NCBI GenBank assembly: GCA_958354105.1
Contig: CATWVA010000023.1
Span: forward strand, 1-29,492
DNA length: 29,492 bases
Direction: 5' to 3'
Source: an uncultured Collinsella sp.
GTDB taxonomy: Bacteria > Actinomycetota > Coriobacteriia > Coriobacteriales > Coriobacteriaceae
A program made the translations under genes and the position numbers. Below the pieces are notes generated by a model. The model was not told the DNA's origin and made no database searches. It worked only from the letters and a program-made list of their open reading frames with translations. Positions 1 to 8,608 of this stretch are shown piece by piece (the first letter of the stretch is position 1; each line of letters begins with the position of its first letter).

Positions 1-286
1 GCTCGCCGCTTGCCAGCCACACGCGCACATAGCCGATACCCGGCATCGCGCGCGTGGCCCCGATAGCAGACCGTACCTTTTCGGCGTCGTAGTCAAAGAC
101 CATGCCGCCCACCCTGTGGCCTGGTGCCACGCCATCGGTCTCGACTCCGCGCACCTCGGCCTTGGGCGTCGCACGCACCACACCGTTATGCGTCAGATAC
201 ATCCCGCAGCCTGCCGCCGAAGCATCGGCCTTGGCCTCGCGCAGCCAAGCATCAATCGAAGGCATCAATTTGCCACTCTCAAGCAT
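1..286 (-). CDS. MoaE-like molybdopterin synthase large subunit, partial (3' end beyond the window)
   Basis: The first 95 codons of a gene that runs off the left edge. ATG at 284-286 follows a GGGAG ribosome binding site five bases upstream. The visible protein begins MLESGKLMPSIDAWL and contains CGMYLTHNGVVR and MPGIGYVRVWLASGE, which I recognise from the short MoaE-type proteins of Firmicutes and Coriobacteria. MoaE, with the sulfur carrier MoaD, inserts the dithiolene sulfurs into precursor Z during molybdenum cofactor synthesis. The catalytic lysine region lies in the missing part, so activity cannot be judged. It is the last visible gene of the purE-sortase-moaE run, 42 bases after the sortase stop. 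The family call is from memory of the motif and is fairly, not fully, secure. Confidence 0.6.
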   Translation of the reverse strand, partial: MLESGKLMPSIDAWLREAKADASAAGCGMYLTHNGVVRATPKAEVRGVETDGVAPGHRVGGMVFDYDAEKVRSAIGATRAMPGIGYVRVWLASGE

Positions 287-328
287 CGTTTCTCCCTTAC
301 CGTCCCAAATTAGCTACTCTCGGGCAAT

Positions 329-1327
329 TTATTCATCAACGGGCGTGAGCACCATGACAGCGCGCGTGTTGCTCAGCGACAGTGAACGGCAGGTCACAAG
401 CGTTACAACCTTGGTTGCCGAAGCGGCACGATCGGTGGCATCACTCGCCACGGCAGAGGCACCGTCGAGCATCTCGGACAGGTAGTTCTTGAGCCCGTCA
501 TCGCCCTCAAAATTGGGCGTGCGCGCCTTGGCATACGTGTCCTCGACAACTTTGGTCGCCAGTGGTCGCAGCTTATACGTAGCATCCCGTGTGATGTAAT
601 ACACAAACTCGATGCTATCGAACGTCGCCTGATCAGTGGTGTCCGAAATCACGTTGAACATCGACCCATCGTTCATATGGTGGCCGTAGATCGTGGTCTG
701 CTGGTCGACCATTCCCGGCGCGGTGTCATCGCTATCCAGGAAAATGGCGCCGGACGCGTTGGACGTGCCATCAAACAACGTGTTGAGGTATTTGGAGTTG
801 TTGTTGGTCTGCACCACGGGATAGTTGATGTTGGTTCCCGGCACGTAAATCCAACCCACAATCTCGGGATTCGTCTGAGCAAGCGCATCAAAGTTGACAA
901 TCGGCACGCCGCTGGCGTCCTTATCGCTTACATATTGCTTCTCGATTTTCTGATACGAATCGCTCGCCTGCTTATAGCCAATCTGGGCATTAATAAAGAT
1001 AGCGGCGGCGGCGACAATCAGGCCGATACCGATGATGATGAGCAGGATAGGAATGATGGAGCGGCGCTTCTTACGCGGCAGCTCGGTGCAATCCGACGGC
1101 GCGGCATGCGATGAAGACCGGGGCGGCTTCTTAGCGGAGCTATAAGACGAAGGACGATATGCGGCCGGCGCGTCCTGTCGACGATGCGTCGCCGGTGTCA
1201 CGGGGCGCGGCGCGCGCGGCTGCTGAGGAGAGGATGTCCGACCCTGCTGTGCCGCACGGGCAGCACCCGGCTTCGACGGATCGGGAATCTGAGAAGCCTT
1301 GAATCGTTTTCCCTGATAATCGGACAT
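329..1327 (-). CDS. Class B-like sortase, membrane-anchored transpeptidase
   Basis: 332 residues. The N-terminal ~85 residues are a Pro/Arg/Ser-rich cytoplasmic segment, followed by a basic cluster (RKKRRS) and one hydrophobic helix at about 91-112; the rest is extracellular. Sortase signatures are clear: YGHHMNDGSMF with the catalytic His at about 216, TLVTC with the nucleophile Cys at 313, and the active-site Arg at 322 in SNTRAV. The YGHHM...MF block and length favour class B over class A. Sortases cut a sorting signal between Thr and Gly and join the protein to the cell wall peptide. The obvious local substrate is the GH31 glycosidase at 2045-8458, which ends in an IPNTG signal. AAGGAG lies five bases before the ATG. 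The gene begins 35 bases after purE and is probably cotranscribed with it. Confidence 0.88.
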   Translation of the reverse strand: MSDYQGKRFKASQIPDPSKPGAARAAQQGRTSSPQQPRAPRPVTPATHRRQDAPAAYRPSSYSSAKKPPRSSSHAAPSDCTELPRKKRRSIIPILLIIIGIGLIVAAAAIFINAQIGYKQASDSYQKIEKQYVSDKDASGVPIVNFDALAQTNPEIVGWIYVPGTNINYPVVQTNNNSKYLNTLFDGTSNASGAIFLDSDDTAPGMVDQQTTIYGHHMNDGSMFNVISDTTDQATFDSIEFVYYITRDATYKLRPLATKVVEDTYAKARTPNFEGDDGLKNYLSEMLDGASAVASDATDRAASATKVVTLVTCRSLSLSNTRAVMVLTPVDE

Positions 1328-1362
1328 GGCTCTCCTTATACTGCGGTGAAACGGCGGAACGC

Positions 1363-1827
1363 TTAGGCGTCAGCCATCTCCTGCTTCATCTTTTCGATAA
1401 CCTTGCGGTACTCGGGGTCGCATGCGCCCAGAATCTGCGTGGCGTAAATGGCGGCGTTCTTGGCACCGTTGATGGCCACACAGGCAACGGGCACGCCCGA
1501 AGGCATCTGCACCATCGACAGCAGCGAGTCCATACCACCCAGATCGCCCGTCTTCATAGGCACGCCGATGACCGGCAGCGGCGTAAAGGCCGCCACGACA
1601 CCGCCCAGGTGAGCAGCCTTGCCGGCAGCAGCGATAATCACCTTGATGCCGCGGTCAGCAGCAGTCGAAGCCCACTCGTGGACCTTCGCCGGTGTGCGGT
1701 GTGCGCTCGCAATGACAAGCTCATAGGGCACGCCCAGCGCCTCGAGCTCGGCGGTGCAACCTTCCATAACGCCCAGATCGGACTTGGAACCCATGATGAT
1801 CCCGACAACCGGCTTTTGATCTGCCAT
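1363..1827 (-). CDS. purE: N5-carboxyaminoimidazole ribonucleotide mutase, class I PurE
   Basis: 154 residues, normal for PurE. It contains the GIIMGSKSDLGVM phosphate-binding motif, SAHRTP, and AAGKAAHLGGVVAAFT with the conserved active-site His. PurE moves the carboxylate of N5-CAIR to carbon 4 to give CAIR in de novo purine synthesis. The start is the ATG at 1825-1827, nine bases after a perfect AGGAGG; an in-frame TTG two codons upstream is too close to that site. The other purine genes here, purD and purA, are more than 20 kb away in the window, so purE is not in a purine cluster. It is followed instead by the sortase gene. Confidence 0.95.
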   Translation of the reverse strand: MADQKPVVGIIMGSKSDLGVMEGCTAELEALGVPYELVIASAHRTPAKVHEWASTAADRGIKVIIAAAGKAAHLGGVVAAFTPLPVIGVPMKTGDLGGMDSLLSMVQMPSGVPVACVAINGAKNAAIYATQILGACDPEYRKVIEKMKQEMADA

Positions 1828-1893
1828 AAACAAAGACCTCCTGTTGAGAGCGGCGACGCGGCGGATCCGCGACCCTTAACTGCAAATAAATCA

Positions 1894-1899
1894 AGTATA
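1894..1899 (-). promoter_or_regulatory. Possible -10 box for the purE-sortase transcript
   Basis: On the minus strand this reads TATACT, five of six matches to the sigma-70 type -10 box, 67 bases before the purE ATG. No convincing -35 box is seen at the right distance. A GCGGATCCGC palindrome at 1861-1870 lies in the predicted leader. The rest of 1828-1982 shows nothing further. Confidence 0.35.
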
Positions 1900-1982
1900 G
1901 CCGCCGATGCTGATGTGTTCGGCGGGAGACGGAACGCTTTGCGAGATTAGGGCCGAAGGGTCGGAGCTTTCTGCCTACATTC

Positions 1983-2025
1983 AAAAAGCGTGCCCACCGT
2001 CCTTGGGTGGGGCGGCGGGCACGCT
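1983..2025 (-). terminator. Rho-independent terminator of the GH31 glycosidase gene
   Basis: On the minus strand a nine-base stem AGCGTGCCC / GGGCACGCT (arms 2017-2025 and 1987-1995) is followed directly by a run of five T. It starts 20 bases after the glycosidase stop codon and so closes that transcript. Confidence 0.85.
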
Positions 2026-2044
2026 TGCTTAGCTGTTGCTGGGG

Positions 2045-5000
2045 CTACTTAGCCTTGCTGCGACGATGGAAGAAAGCGCCGATCGCGGCGATGATGGCGC
2101 CAAGACCACCGACGGTCGCGACGGTCGCCGCCGTCTGGTCTCCGGTATTGGGAATCGCCGAACCGTTCTTCTTGCTGCCCTGGGCCTTGTCGCCTGCGGG
2201 CTTGCCCGCCTGGTTGCCGCCGTTCGAGCCATTGCCGGAACCCTGGTTGCCCGAGCCGCCCTGGTTGCCGGAATCGGCATCCTTGAGGCTCTCAATGGCC
2301 AGCTTGAGCTGGCCATAGGCCGCCTGGATCTGGGTGTCGGAAGCATCCTCATCACCCAAGACGTCCTCGGCGTAGGTAATGGCATCCGTCAGGGCCTTGA
2401 CAGACTCGGCCGTCTTGCCCCTGGTGTCAGTCTCCTTCGCCTGCTTGACCAGAGCCTTGAGCTGCTTCTTAGTCGGATTCTCGACCGGGGCCACCGGGGT
2501 CTTCTCGAGCGCGCCGCGGGCGCTCTCGAGCGCCCTGAGCGCCTGGTCGACCTCGTCCTGCGTGGCGTTCTCGTCACTCAAGATGGCGCGGGCGCTCGCC
2601 AGGGCGTTCTCGAGCGCCGTCCAGGAGGCCTCGGTGTAGTCACCGGCCTTGAGGTCGCCGGCAGCAACCTCGGCATCAACCTTTTCGATCGCGGTAGCGA
2701 GATCATCCTTCGCCACCGGATCGGGGACGGCCGTACCGTAGAACTTGAGCTCCGCCATGCTGCAGTAGGCATCAACGTCGCCACCGCCGGCGTGAATCAC
2801 CTTGACGGTCACGTAGCGACCGCGCGCGGCGCCAAAGCTCATCTGCTTCCAGTCGCCACGGTCGGTGAGCACGCGGCCGTCGTTGTCGAAGGCGAACGTA
2901 CCCATCGACGCGGCGGTGCCCATCTCATAACCGTCGGCAGTGTCGGAGACCAGTATCTCGGCCTCGAAGATATCGCCGTTAGTGCCGCCGTCCTGGCGCG
3001 GCAGGAATGTAACGTCGGTGAGATCGTAGTCGCGGCCCAGGTCGACACTCAGATACTGGGGCATACCGGTCCCATGGGCCCAGTCGCTGTGCCAAAGCGT
3101 CCGCTCGTCGCCGTCGAGAGCGTTGACGGCGTTGCTGCCCTCGTAGTCGGCCTCACTCGAGAAGTCGGCCACCTTGACGTTCTTGCGGTTCTCGGGCGTG
3201 TTGATGAGGATCTTCTCATCGACAGGGCGCATCTTGAGGCCGTCGATTGCCTTCTCGATCTTGGCAGTGGCGTCTGCGACATCCTTCTTGCTATAGCTGC
3301 CCTGGCCGCTGTCGAGGAGCTTCCGAGCCGCCTCGACCGCAGTGGTGAGAGCTGCATAGGAATCCTTGGTGTAGACGGACTCGCTGTAGCCCGCGGCCTT
3401 GGAAAGCGCTGCCACGAGCGCAGAGGTATCGACACCAGCCTTGACCTCGACCTCATAGGATGCGGTCTTGGAGGGGTCGAGTACCGACGCCACCGTGATC
3501 TTTGCCTTGCCGGCCTTGTTGGCACGCAGGTAGTAGCTCACGCTATCGCCAGCCTGAACAGCGGAGACGCTTACCACAGAGGGGTCGGAGCTCTCGACCG
3601 TCACATAGGGGTAGCCAGCGCTCTCAGGCGTAGCCTTGGCGTCGACGGGCGTAATGTCGCCTTCAAAGAACTCGGTCTGGTTCTTGCCTAGCTCGACACC
3701 CTCGATGGCCTCGACACCCTGCGTGTAGTTGAAGTTGACCTCACGCAGTGTGAGCATCTGGTCACCCGATGCCTCAAGCGGCGTGACCTCGACCTTGGTC
3801 GCCTTCTTGCCCTTGTTCTCGGCAGAGAGGTCAAAGGCGTAGCGAGCCAGGAAGGAATCGTACTCCCCGCCCGCGAACTCTTGGATCGAGCCATCCTCGA
3901 ACGTCACGACGGCCTTGATCTTCTGTACGGTTCCGTTGCCGCCGTTGCGGTTAACGACCTCGACGCTATCGAGTTTCGACGGCGTCTTAAATGCGAATGT
4001 CATCGTGGTGGGAAGCTTCACGTAACTCGGTAGCTTACCCTCGCTGTCCCAGTTGCCACTCCAGTTCCACAGGAACTCAAAGCCGTTGTCGCCCTCGTTA
4101 TTATCGAACAGCGCGTTATAGCTCTTCTGCTGGATAAGTTTCTCGACGTTGGTCCCGTCGTCGGTCGTGAGCTCATCGTTGGTCATCGTGATGTTGAAGG
4201 CATCCTGGGCGTACTCGGCGACCGTTGGCTGAGGAACGTCCGGCATCGTCACCGTGCCGTCGCTCGCAAACTCAAGTGCGTCGCATGCCGGGCCGATAAG
4301 CCAAGATGTCGAGGGCAGTTCGACCTTTCCGGCGGTCTTGGCCTTGAGCTTGAAACTCGCCACCGCGCCAGTACCGTTGTAGAGCTTGCCATCGCCGCGG
4401 TTGGCAAAGGCGAGATTGATAGTCTGCGTTCCGTCCACGAACTGGACCTTCTCGCGAGACAGGTTCTCCATGCCGGCAGTCGAGCCGTCCTGCGCGATGC
4501 TCTCGGACACAAACTCGAACTGGTCGCTCTTGAAGTTGACGAGGGCGCCCAGGGCGTTGACGTTCTTGGCGTCGGCCGCATAGACATCAACGGTGATCTC
4601 ATCACCGGCCTCGACCTCGGTCTTGCTCGGAATCACCGCGAGCGAACCTGCGACCTTGCCCTTTTGTTTAGTGCCGCCGTCAAGACCCGCCATGGTGAAC
4701 GAGTAATCGTAGACGTCGTAAACGCCGTTATCGTTGAGGTCGGCGAAGTGGTCGCGGATCTGCGAACCGAACGTCGGGGTATCGGGCTCGCGATTCTCGA
4801 GGCCCAGATAGTTCTTCATGTTGGAGTAGTCTCCGTCGGAGATCGTGGCCTTGTTGAGGTTGGAGCCCACGGCGAAGCCATCCGTGCCGTCGGTCTTGTA
4901 GATGGCAATCTCGGACGCGGAGAAGAAATTGCCGACCGAGGCGAGCGGTGTCATGCGCACGTAACGGGCGGCCACGGTGCCGTCAAACGCTACCGTCTTA

Positions 5001-8000
5001 CAATCAGCGGAACGTGCCCAATCGACCTCCTGGCTCGTCCAGTGGACGCCATCGAGACTCGTCTCAACACGCATCTTGGTCACGGTGCCGTTGCCGGCGT
5101 CATCGCGCGGATAGTACTCGAGCTTATCGAGCTTGTAAGCGCGTCCATAGTCAACGGTAAGCGCCTTGCCCAGATCGTTGCCACCGGAGTGGAAACCGCC
5201 GTCGCCCGACTGGAACTCATGGTCGAAGGCGAGCTCGGCCTTATGGCTGCCGTAAAGTGAGCCCTCCCAGGTGATTTCCTCGGCGTCGGGGACGTTCCGC
5301 CACGGATCGAGTGCGGAGTTCGCCTCGAGCACATCGCTCCAGGCGGAGTAACCTTCGGCGTTGCGCGAACGAATCTGGTAGGTGTGCTTGCTATTGTAGG
5401 CGAGGTCGGTGTGCGTGAACTCGGCCGCATCACCCACGGCAAACACAGTGCCGTCGACCTTAAGGTCGTAGGAGGTAGCACCATCGACCTTTCCCCAGGT
5501 GAGCTTGATGCTCGTTGGGGTCGTGGCGTCCTCGGGGGCAGCAAGGTTCGTGGGTGCGGAGAGGTTCTCGTTGAGGCGATCGGCTGTGAGCGTGACGTCG
5601 GCGTTCACGAAACCGCCCAGCTCAAGCGTCTGCGCCGCTGCAGCAACATCGGTCTTCGCGAACTTGACGTAGACCTTGGGGTTCGTGGTGATCTTGGTGT
5701 TGTTGAAGCTCTCGCCCTGCTCGGCCTCGGTGCCGTCCGCATCGCTGCCGTAGTGGTTGAGGTTGGGGGTCTCGCTGTAGAAGTAGACCGCCTGGCCGGC
5801 CTCGGGGGTCGCGGCGTCAAAGGTCTCCTGCGAGTCGACCTCAACCACGTTGAGTGCGGATCCGCCGTTCTTGGCGACAACGCTCGTGGGCTTGGCGGAC
5901 ACATTGGCCACGAAGGTCGTGGTGCGGTTGGAGTCGTAGCCGTTGTAGCCGCCCTGCGAGGCCTCGGCGGTAAAGGTCGCGGTGCCGCCTGCGGCCTTGG
6001 AGCTGTAGACGGTGCTCACATGCTCACCGTAGGAGATATTGTCGATCGTGCCGTAGGAATCGTCCTCAGTCGTGTTGTTTTCGATGGAGGAGCCGTCGTC
6101 CTCGTACTGCGTAAAGGTGCCGTCGCCCTCGGTGGCGAAGAACTCGACGATACGCTGACTGCGGTCGGTACCCTTGGTGTTGGTGTCGCTCACTGCCTCG
6201 GGGTTGTTGTTCTCGGCGTACATCGGCACGATAGCGTTGGCCTTCACAAACAGCGGCAGCTTCCAAAGCGGAGCCTCGTAGTTGTTGAGAACCTGGCCGC
6301 CGCGATACTGCTTGCCCGAGAAGTAATCGATCCAGATGGTGGGATTCTCGTCGGTGCCGTAGTTGGGGAGGTAGATCCCATTGCGAATGTCGTTGCCGTT
6401 CTCATCTGCCTGGGTATCCTGATACACCGGTGCCACTAGGAAGTTCTCACCGAACATATACTGGTACTGCGTCGAAGTGCTTGCGGCGTACTCGGAGTTG
6501 TCAGAAAGCAGCATGGCGCGGATCATGGGCAGGCCGGCATCGCCGTTACCCGTGTCGATGTTGGCCGCCGAGGCCGCGCTCGTGTAGATATAGGGCATGA
6601 GCTGCGCCTTGAGCTTGAGATAGAAGCGCGAGATGCCTGTGTAGGGATCGCCGTGCGTCATGGGCGATTTACGGTAGGTGCCCCAACCGTCCATGTCGAG
6701 CATAGAGGGCGTGAACGTCTTCCACTGGTAGTCACGCGCAGAGATGATGGGGTCGCCGCCAAAGATGCCGTCCATGTCGGAGCCGATGTTGGGGTTGCCC
6801 GAAAGACTCTGACCGATATACGTGGGGATATGGAAGCGAATGTACTCCCAGTTACCGCCATACTGGTCGCCGGTCCAAATGCCACCAAAGCGCTGCGTGC
6901 CGGCCCAACCATCGAGCGTGATGATGTTGGGGCGCTTGTTAGCGCCGGTCGTCACCGTGTCATAAGCTGTCTTGATGCCATTAAGACCAAAGGAGTAGCC
7001 AGATCCAACCCAGGCAACGTCGGTCTTAAGGGTAGTGATGCCTCCCGTCTTGACCTCGGCGTCGAAGTCGCGAAGCAGATGCCACGGGGTCTCAGGGTTG
7101 CTGTCGGGCTCAAGGTTGGACTGGGTCCACAAGCCCGTGCTCACACCCTTGGAGTTGGCATACTCGGTGAACTTCTTAAGGTTGTCGACATTGGCACGCA
7201 CAGCGTTAAGACGGTCGGCCGAGCTCGCTCCGTCGGAGTTGACGCCGCCGGTCTTGTAGTAACCGTTCTGGCCATAGCCGGCGCCGTAACCGTCGTTCGG
7301 CAGGAACCAGCCGAGCGGCATGTCGTTGTCCTCGTAGTCATCGATAACCTGACGAGCAGAGAACTGGCGGTCGAAATCGGTCGCTTTCATGTTCTCGGTA
7401 TCAACCGTAGGGCCCTCACCGTTGAGCGTCTCGGCCGCAAGTGTGCCGTCGAGCTTGTAGCCCGTCGACATGCCAGACTCGTACTTAACGTCGCCCTTCT
7501 CGCTCGAGGACTTGCTGCCCTTGGTCTCCCACTTCTTTTGACCCGAGGTCGTTGACCAGCCATCACGGTTATAGGCATTAAGATGACCAAGGTAGAACCC
7601 GTACTCGGGCAGCAGTACCGGGTTACCGGTCACCTTGTAGTAGTCCTGCAGCATCTCAGTTGCCACGTTCGAAGCTCCCTCGTTGGTCGCCACGAAGTAG
7701 TAGGCATCAAACTCATTCTCGCTGTGCAAAGTCGTGACCGTCGATGAGTCCGTGGAACCGAAGTCGTAGGAACCCTCTGCAAACGTGTTTCGGAGCACGC
7801 CGTAGCCGTCACTCGTCCAATAAAACGGGTTGGGCGAGGCAACGCCGCCATCGGTCCAGTTGTTCGTGTTGGAGATGGCGATGGTCTGGTTGGTGTGCAG
7901 GAAGCGTCCGTTCTGGGTGCCGCCGCCAAAGAAGTTCTCGGACTTCTCCTTGGCGAGCGTCTGGACGGTACCCTTCTTATCAAGGTCGAGGGACGCGGAC

Positions 8001-8458
8001 TCGGAAACCACGACACGGTCGCCTGACTTGATACTCATCTTGCCAGTCGCCTTGTCCAGGATCACGGTCGCCTTTCCGCCGGTGATCTCGATAGTGTCGC
8101 CCTTGTCGGCAACCGTCGCACTCGGCTTGCTGTAGGTGTCCGAGGTATCGGGCTGAGCCTGGATCTTAGCCGTGTGGGACTTACTGCGCGGCGTGGCGTA
8201 CTCGGAAAACTCACCCTTGGGGTCGACGTTATAACGGAAAATACCGTCCTCGAGGAACGTAATACGGCCCTTGATGCCGTCAGCGAAATCGATGTCGACG
8301 ACATTCGAGGCAGACTGGGACACGGTCGCCGAGTCGACGCCCTTGAGTGGCGTGGCAATCGCCTGCTGGGGATTGGCAAACACGAGCGTCGCTGCAGTGG
8401 CAACGAGGACCGCGCTTCCCTTCACCCACCGTTTCGTAAAAATGGAATTCCTGCGCAT
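2045..8458 (-). CDS. Giant multimodular, wall-anchored GH31 glycosidase (possible alpha-N-acetylgalactosaminidase)
   Basis: 2137 residues. Signal peptide 1-36. GH31 N-domain and barrel about 50-770, with likely nucleophile Asp480 in LKTDVAWVGSGYSFGLNG and likely acid/base Asp531 in WTGDQYGG. Fibronectin III-like 966-1046; F5/8C (CBM32-like) about 1048-1188; dockerin-like EF-hand near 1240-1251 (DLNDNGVYDVYD); cohesin-like 1268-1405; a second F5/8C-like module 1410-1578; Ig-like 1583-1672; FIVAR 1676-1743; third F5/8C 1745-1909; two more FIVAR 1916-1986 and 1994-2060; Gly/Asn-rich linker; sorting signal IPNTGD 2102-2107, hydrophobic helix and a basic tail. The catalytic motifs differ from the WIDMNE of classical alpha-glucosidases and, from memory, resemble the GH31 alpha-GalNAcase group of gut bacteria and Clostridium perfringens. 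Exo-action on host O-glycans is therefore likely but inferred. AGGAG precedes the ATG by five or six bases. The nearby sortase is the probable anchoring enzyme. Confidence 0.9.
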   Translation of the reverse strand: MRRNSIFTKRWVKGSAVLVATAATLVFANPQQAIATPLKGVDSATVSQSASNVVDIDFADGIKGRITFLEDGIFRYNVDPKGEFSEYATPRSKSHTAKIQAQPDTSDTYSKPSATVADKGDTIEITGGKATVILDKATGKMSIKSGDRVVVSESASLDLDKKGTVQTLAKEKSENFFGGGTQNGRFLHTNQTIAISNTNNWTDGGVASPNPFYWTSDGYGVLRNTFAEGSYDFGSTDSSTVTTLHSENEFDAYYFVATNEGASNVATEMLQDYYKVTGNPVLLPEYGFYLGHLNAYNRDGWSTTSGQKKWETKGSKSSSEKGDVKYESGMSTGYKLDGTLAAETLNGEGPTVDTENMKATDFDRQFSARQVIDDYEDNDMPLGWFLPNDGYGAGYGQNGYYKTGGVNSDGASSADRLNAVRANVDNLKKFTEYANSKGVSTGLWTQSNLEPDSNPETPWHLLRDFDAEVKTGGITTLKTDVAWVGSGYSFGLNGIKTAYDTVTTGANKRPNIITLDGWAGTQRFGGIWTGDQYGGNWEYIRFHIPTYIGQSLSGNPNIGSDMDGIFGGDPIISARDYQWKTFTPSMLDMDGWGTYRKSPMTHGDPYTGISRFYLKLKAQLMPYIYTSAASAANIDTGNGDAGLPMIRAMLLSDNSEYAASTSTQYQYMFGENFLVAPVYQDTQADENGNDIRNGIYLPNYGTDENPTIWIDYFSGKQYRGGQVLNNYEAPLWKLPLFVKANAIVPMYAENNNPEAVSDTNTKGTDRSQRIVEFFATEGDGTFTQYEDDGSSIENNTTEDDSYGTIDNISYGEHVSTVYSSKAAGGTATFTAEASQGGYNGYDSNRTTTFVANVSAKPTSVVAKNGGSALNVVEVDSQETFDAATPEAGQAVYFYSETPNLNHYGSDADGTEAEQGESFNNTKITTNPKVYVKFAKTDVAAAAQTLELGGFVNADVTLTADRLNENLSAPTNLAAPEDATTPTSIKLTWGKVDGATSYDLKVDGTVFAVGDAAEFTHTDLAYNSKHTYQIRSRNAEGYSAWSDVLEANSALDPWRNVPDAEEITWEGSLYGSHKAELAFDHEFQSGDGGFHSGGNDLGKALTVDYGRAYKLDKLEYYPRDDAGNGTVTKMRVETSLDGVHWTSQEVDWARSADCKTVAFDGTVAARYVRMTPLASVGNFFSASEIAIYKTDGTDGFAVGSNLNKATISDGDYSNMKNYLGLENREPDTPTFGSQIRDHFADLNDNGVYDVYDYSFTMAGLDGGTKQKGKVAGSLAVIPSKTEVEAGDEITVDVYAADAKNVNALGALVNFKSDQFEFVSESIAQDGSTAGMENLSREKVQFVDGTQTINLAFANRGDGKLYNGTGAVASFKLKAKTAGKVELPSTSWLIGPACDALEFASDGTVTMPDVPQPTVAEYAQDAFNITMTNDELTTDDGTNVEKLIQQKSYNALFDNNEGDNGFEFLWNWSGNWDSEGKLPSYVKLPTTMTFAFKTPSKLDSVEVVNRNGGNGTVQKIKAVVTFEDGSIQEFAGGEYDSFLARYAFDLSAENKGKKATKVEVTPLEASGDQMLTLREVNFNYTQGVEAIEGVELGKNQTEFFEGDITPVDAKATPESAGYPYVTVESSDPSVVSVSAVQAGDSVSYYLRANKAGKAKITVASVLDPSKTASYEVEVKAGVDTSALVAALSKAAGYSESVYTKDSYAALTTAVEAARKLLDSGQGSYSKKDVADATAKIEKAIDGLKMRPVDEKILINTPENRKNVKVADFSSEADYEGSNAVNALDGDERTLWHSDWAHGTGMPQYLSVDLGRDYDLTDVTFLPRQDGGTNGDIFEAEILVSDTADGYEMGTAASMGTFAFDNDGRVLTDRGDWKQMSFGAARGRYVTVKVIHAGGGDVDAYCSMAELKFYGTAVPDPVAKDDLATAIEKVDAEVAAGDLKAGDYTEASWTALENALASARAILSDENATQDEVDQALRALESARGALEKTPVAPVENPTKKQLKALVKQAKETDTRGKTAESVKALTDAITYAEDVLGDEDASDTQIQAAYGQLKLAIESLKDADSGNQGGSGNQGSGNGSNGGNQAGKPAGDKAQGSKKNGSAIPNTGDQTAATVATVGGLGAIIAAIGAFFHRRSKAK

Positions 8459-8498
8459 CTGGTCTCCTTTCTTCCGACATGCTGAGGTGCCGAGGACG

Positions 8499-8508
8499 CC
8501 CCCCCCCC
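8499..8508 (-). repeat. Homopolymer G10 tract in the leader of the GH31 gene
   Basis: Ten consecutive C on the plus strand, so ten G on the coding strand, 41-50 bases before the glycosidase ATG and just downstream of its proposed promoter. Runs this long are uncommon and prone to slipped-strand length change. Confidence 0.9.
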
Positions 8509-8537
8509 GGCAGCATGGGAAAACGTATCAAACGGAG

Positions 8538-8550
8538 ATGTTCGGTACAT
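8538..8550 (-). promoter_or_regulatory. Candidate operator WTGTACCRWACAT upstream of the GH31 gene
   Basis: The minus strand reads ATGTACCGAACAT, 80-92 bases before the ATG, with ATGT/ACAT dyad ends. Nearly the same 13 bases occur before the PTS operon (12873-12885) and gntR (13014-13026). The motif overlaps a weak -35-like ATGTAC; 17 bases further is TACGTT at 8522-8527 as a poor -10. I infer a binding site for the GntR regulator encoded at 13111. Confidence 0.5.
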
Positions 8551-8587
8551 TCCGCACAATGGGGGCCACCCGTTACCAAGGGGCCAA

Positions 8588-8601
8588 CTGGTAGTAACCA
8601 G
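8588..8601. promoter_or_regulatory. Short palindrome, possible operator
   Basis: CTGGTAGTAACCAG is an inverted repeat with five-base arms, 130-143 bases upstream of the glycosidase start. A second perfect palindrome, ACCAATTGGT, is at 8715-8724. They could be regulator sites; nothing identifies the protein. Confidence 0.25.
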
Positions 8602-8608
8602 ATAGCCA

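Noticed and set aside
2036..3691. 551-codon plus-strand frame opposite the GH31 gene, with others at 5384-6439 and 6653-7555
   Set aside because: Shadows of the 2137-residue gene, repetitive Val/Gly/Leu/Asp/Arg composition and no homology that I recognise.
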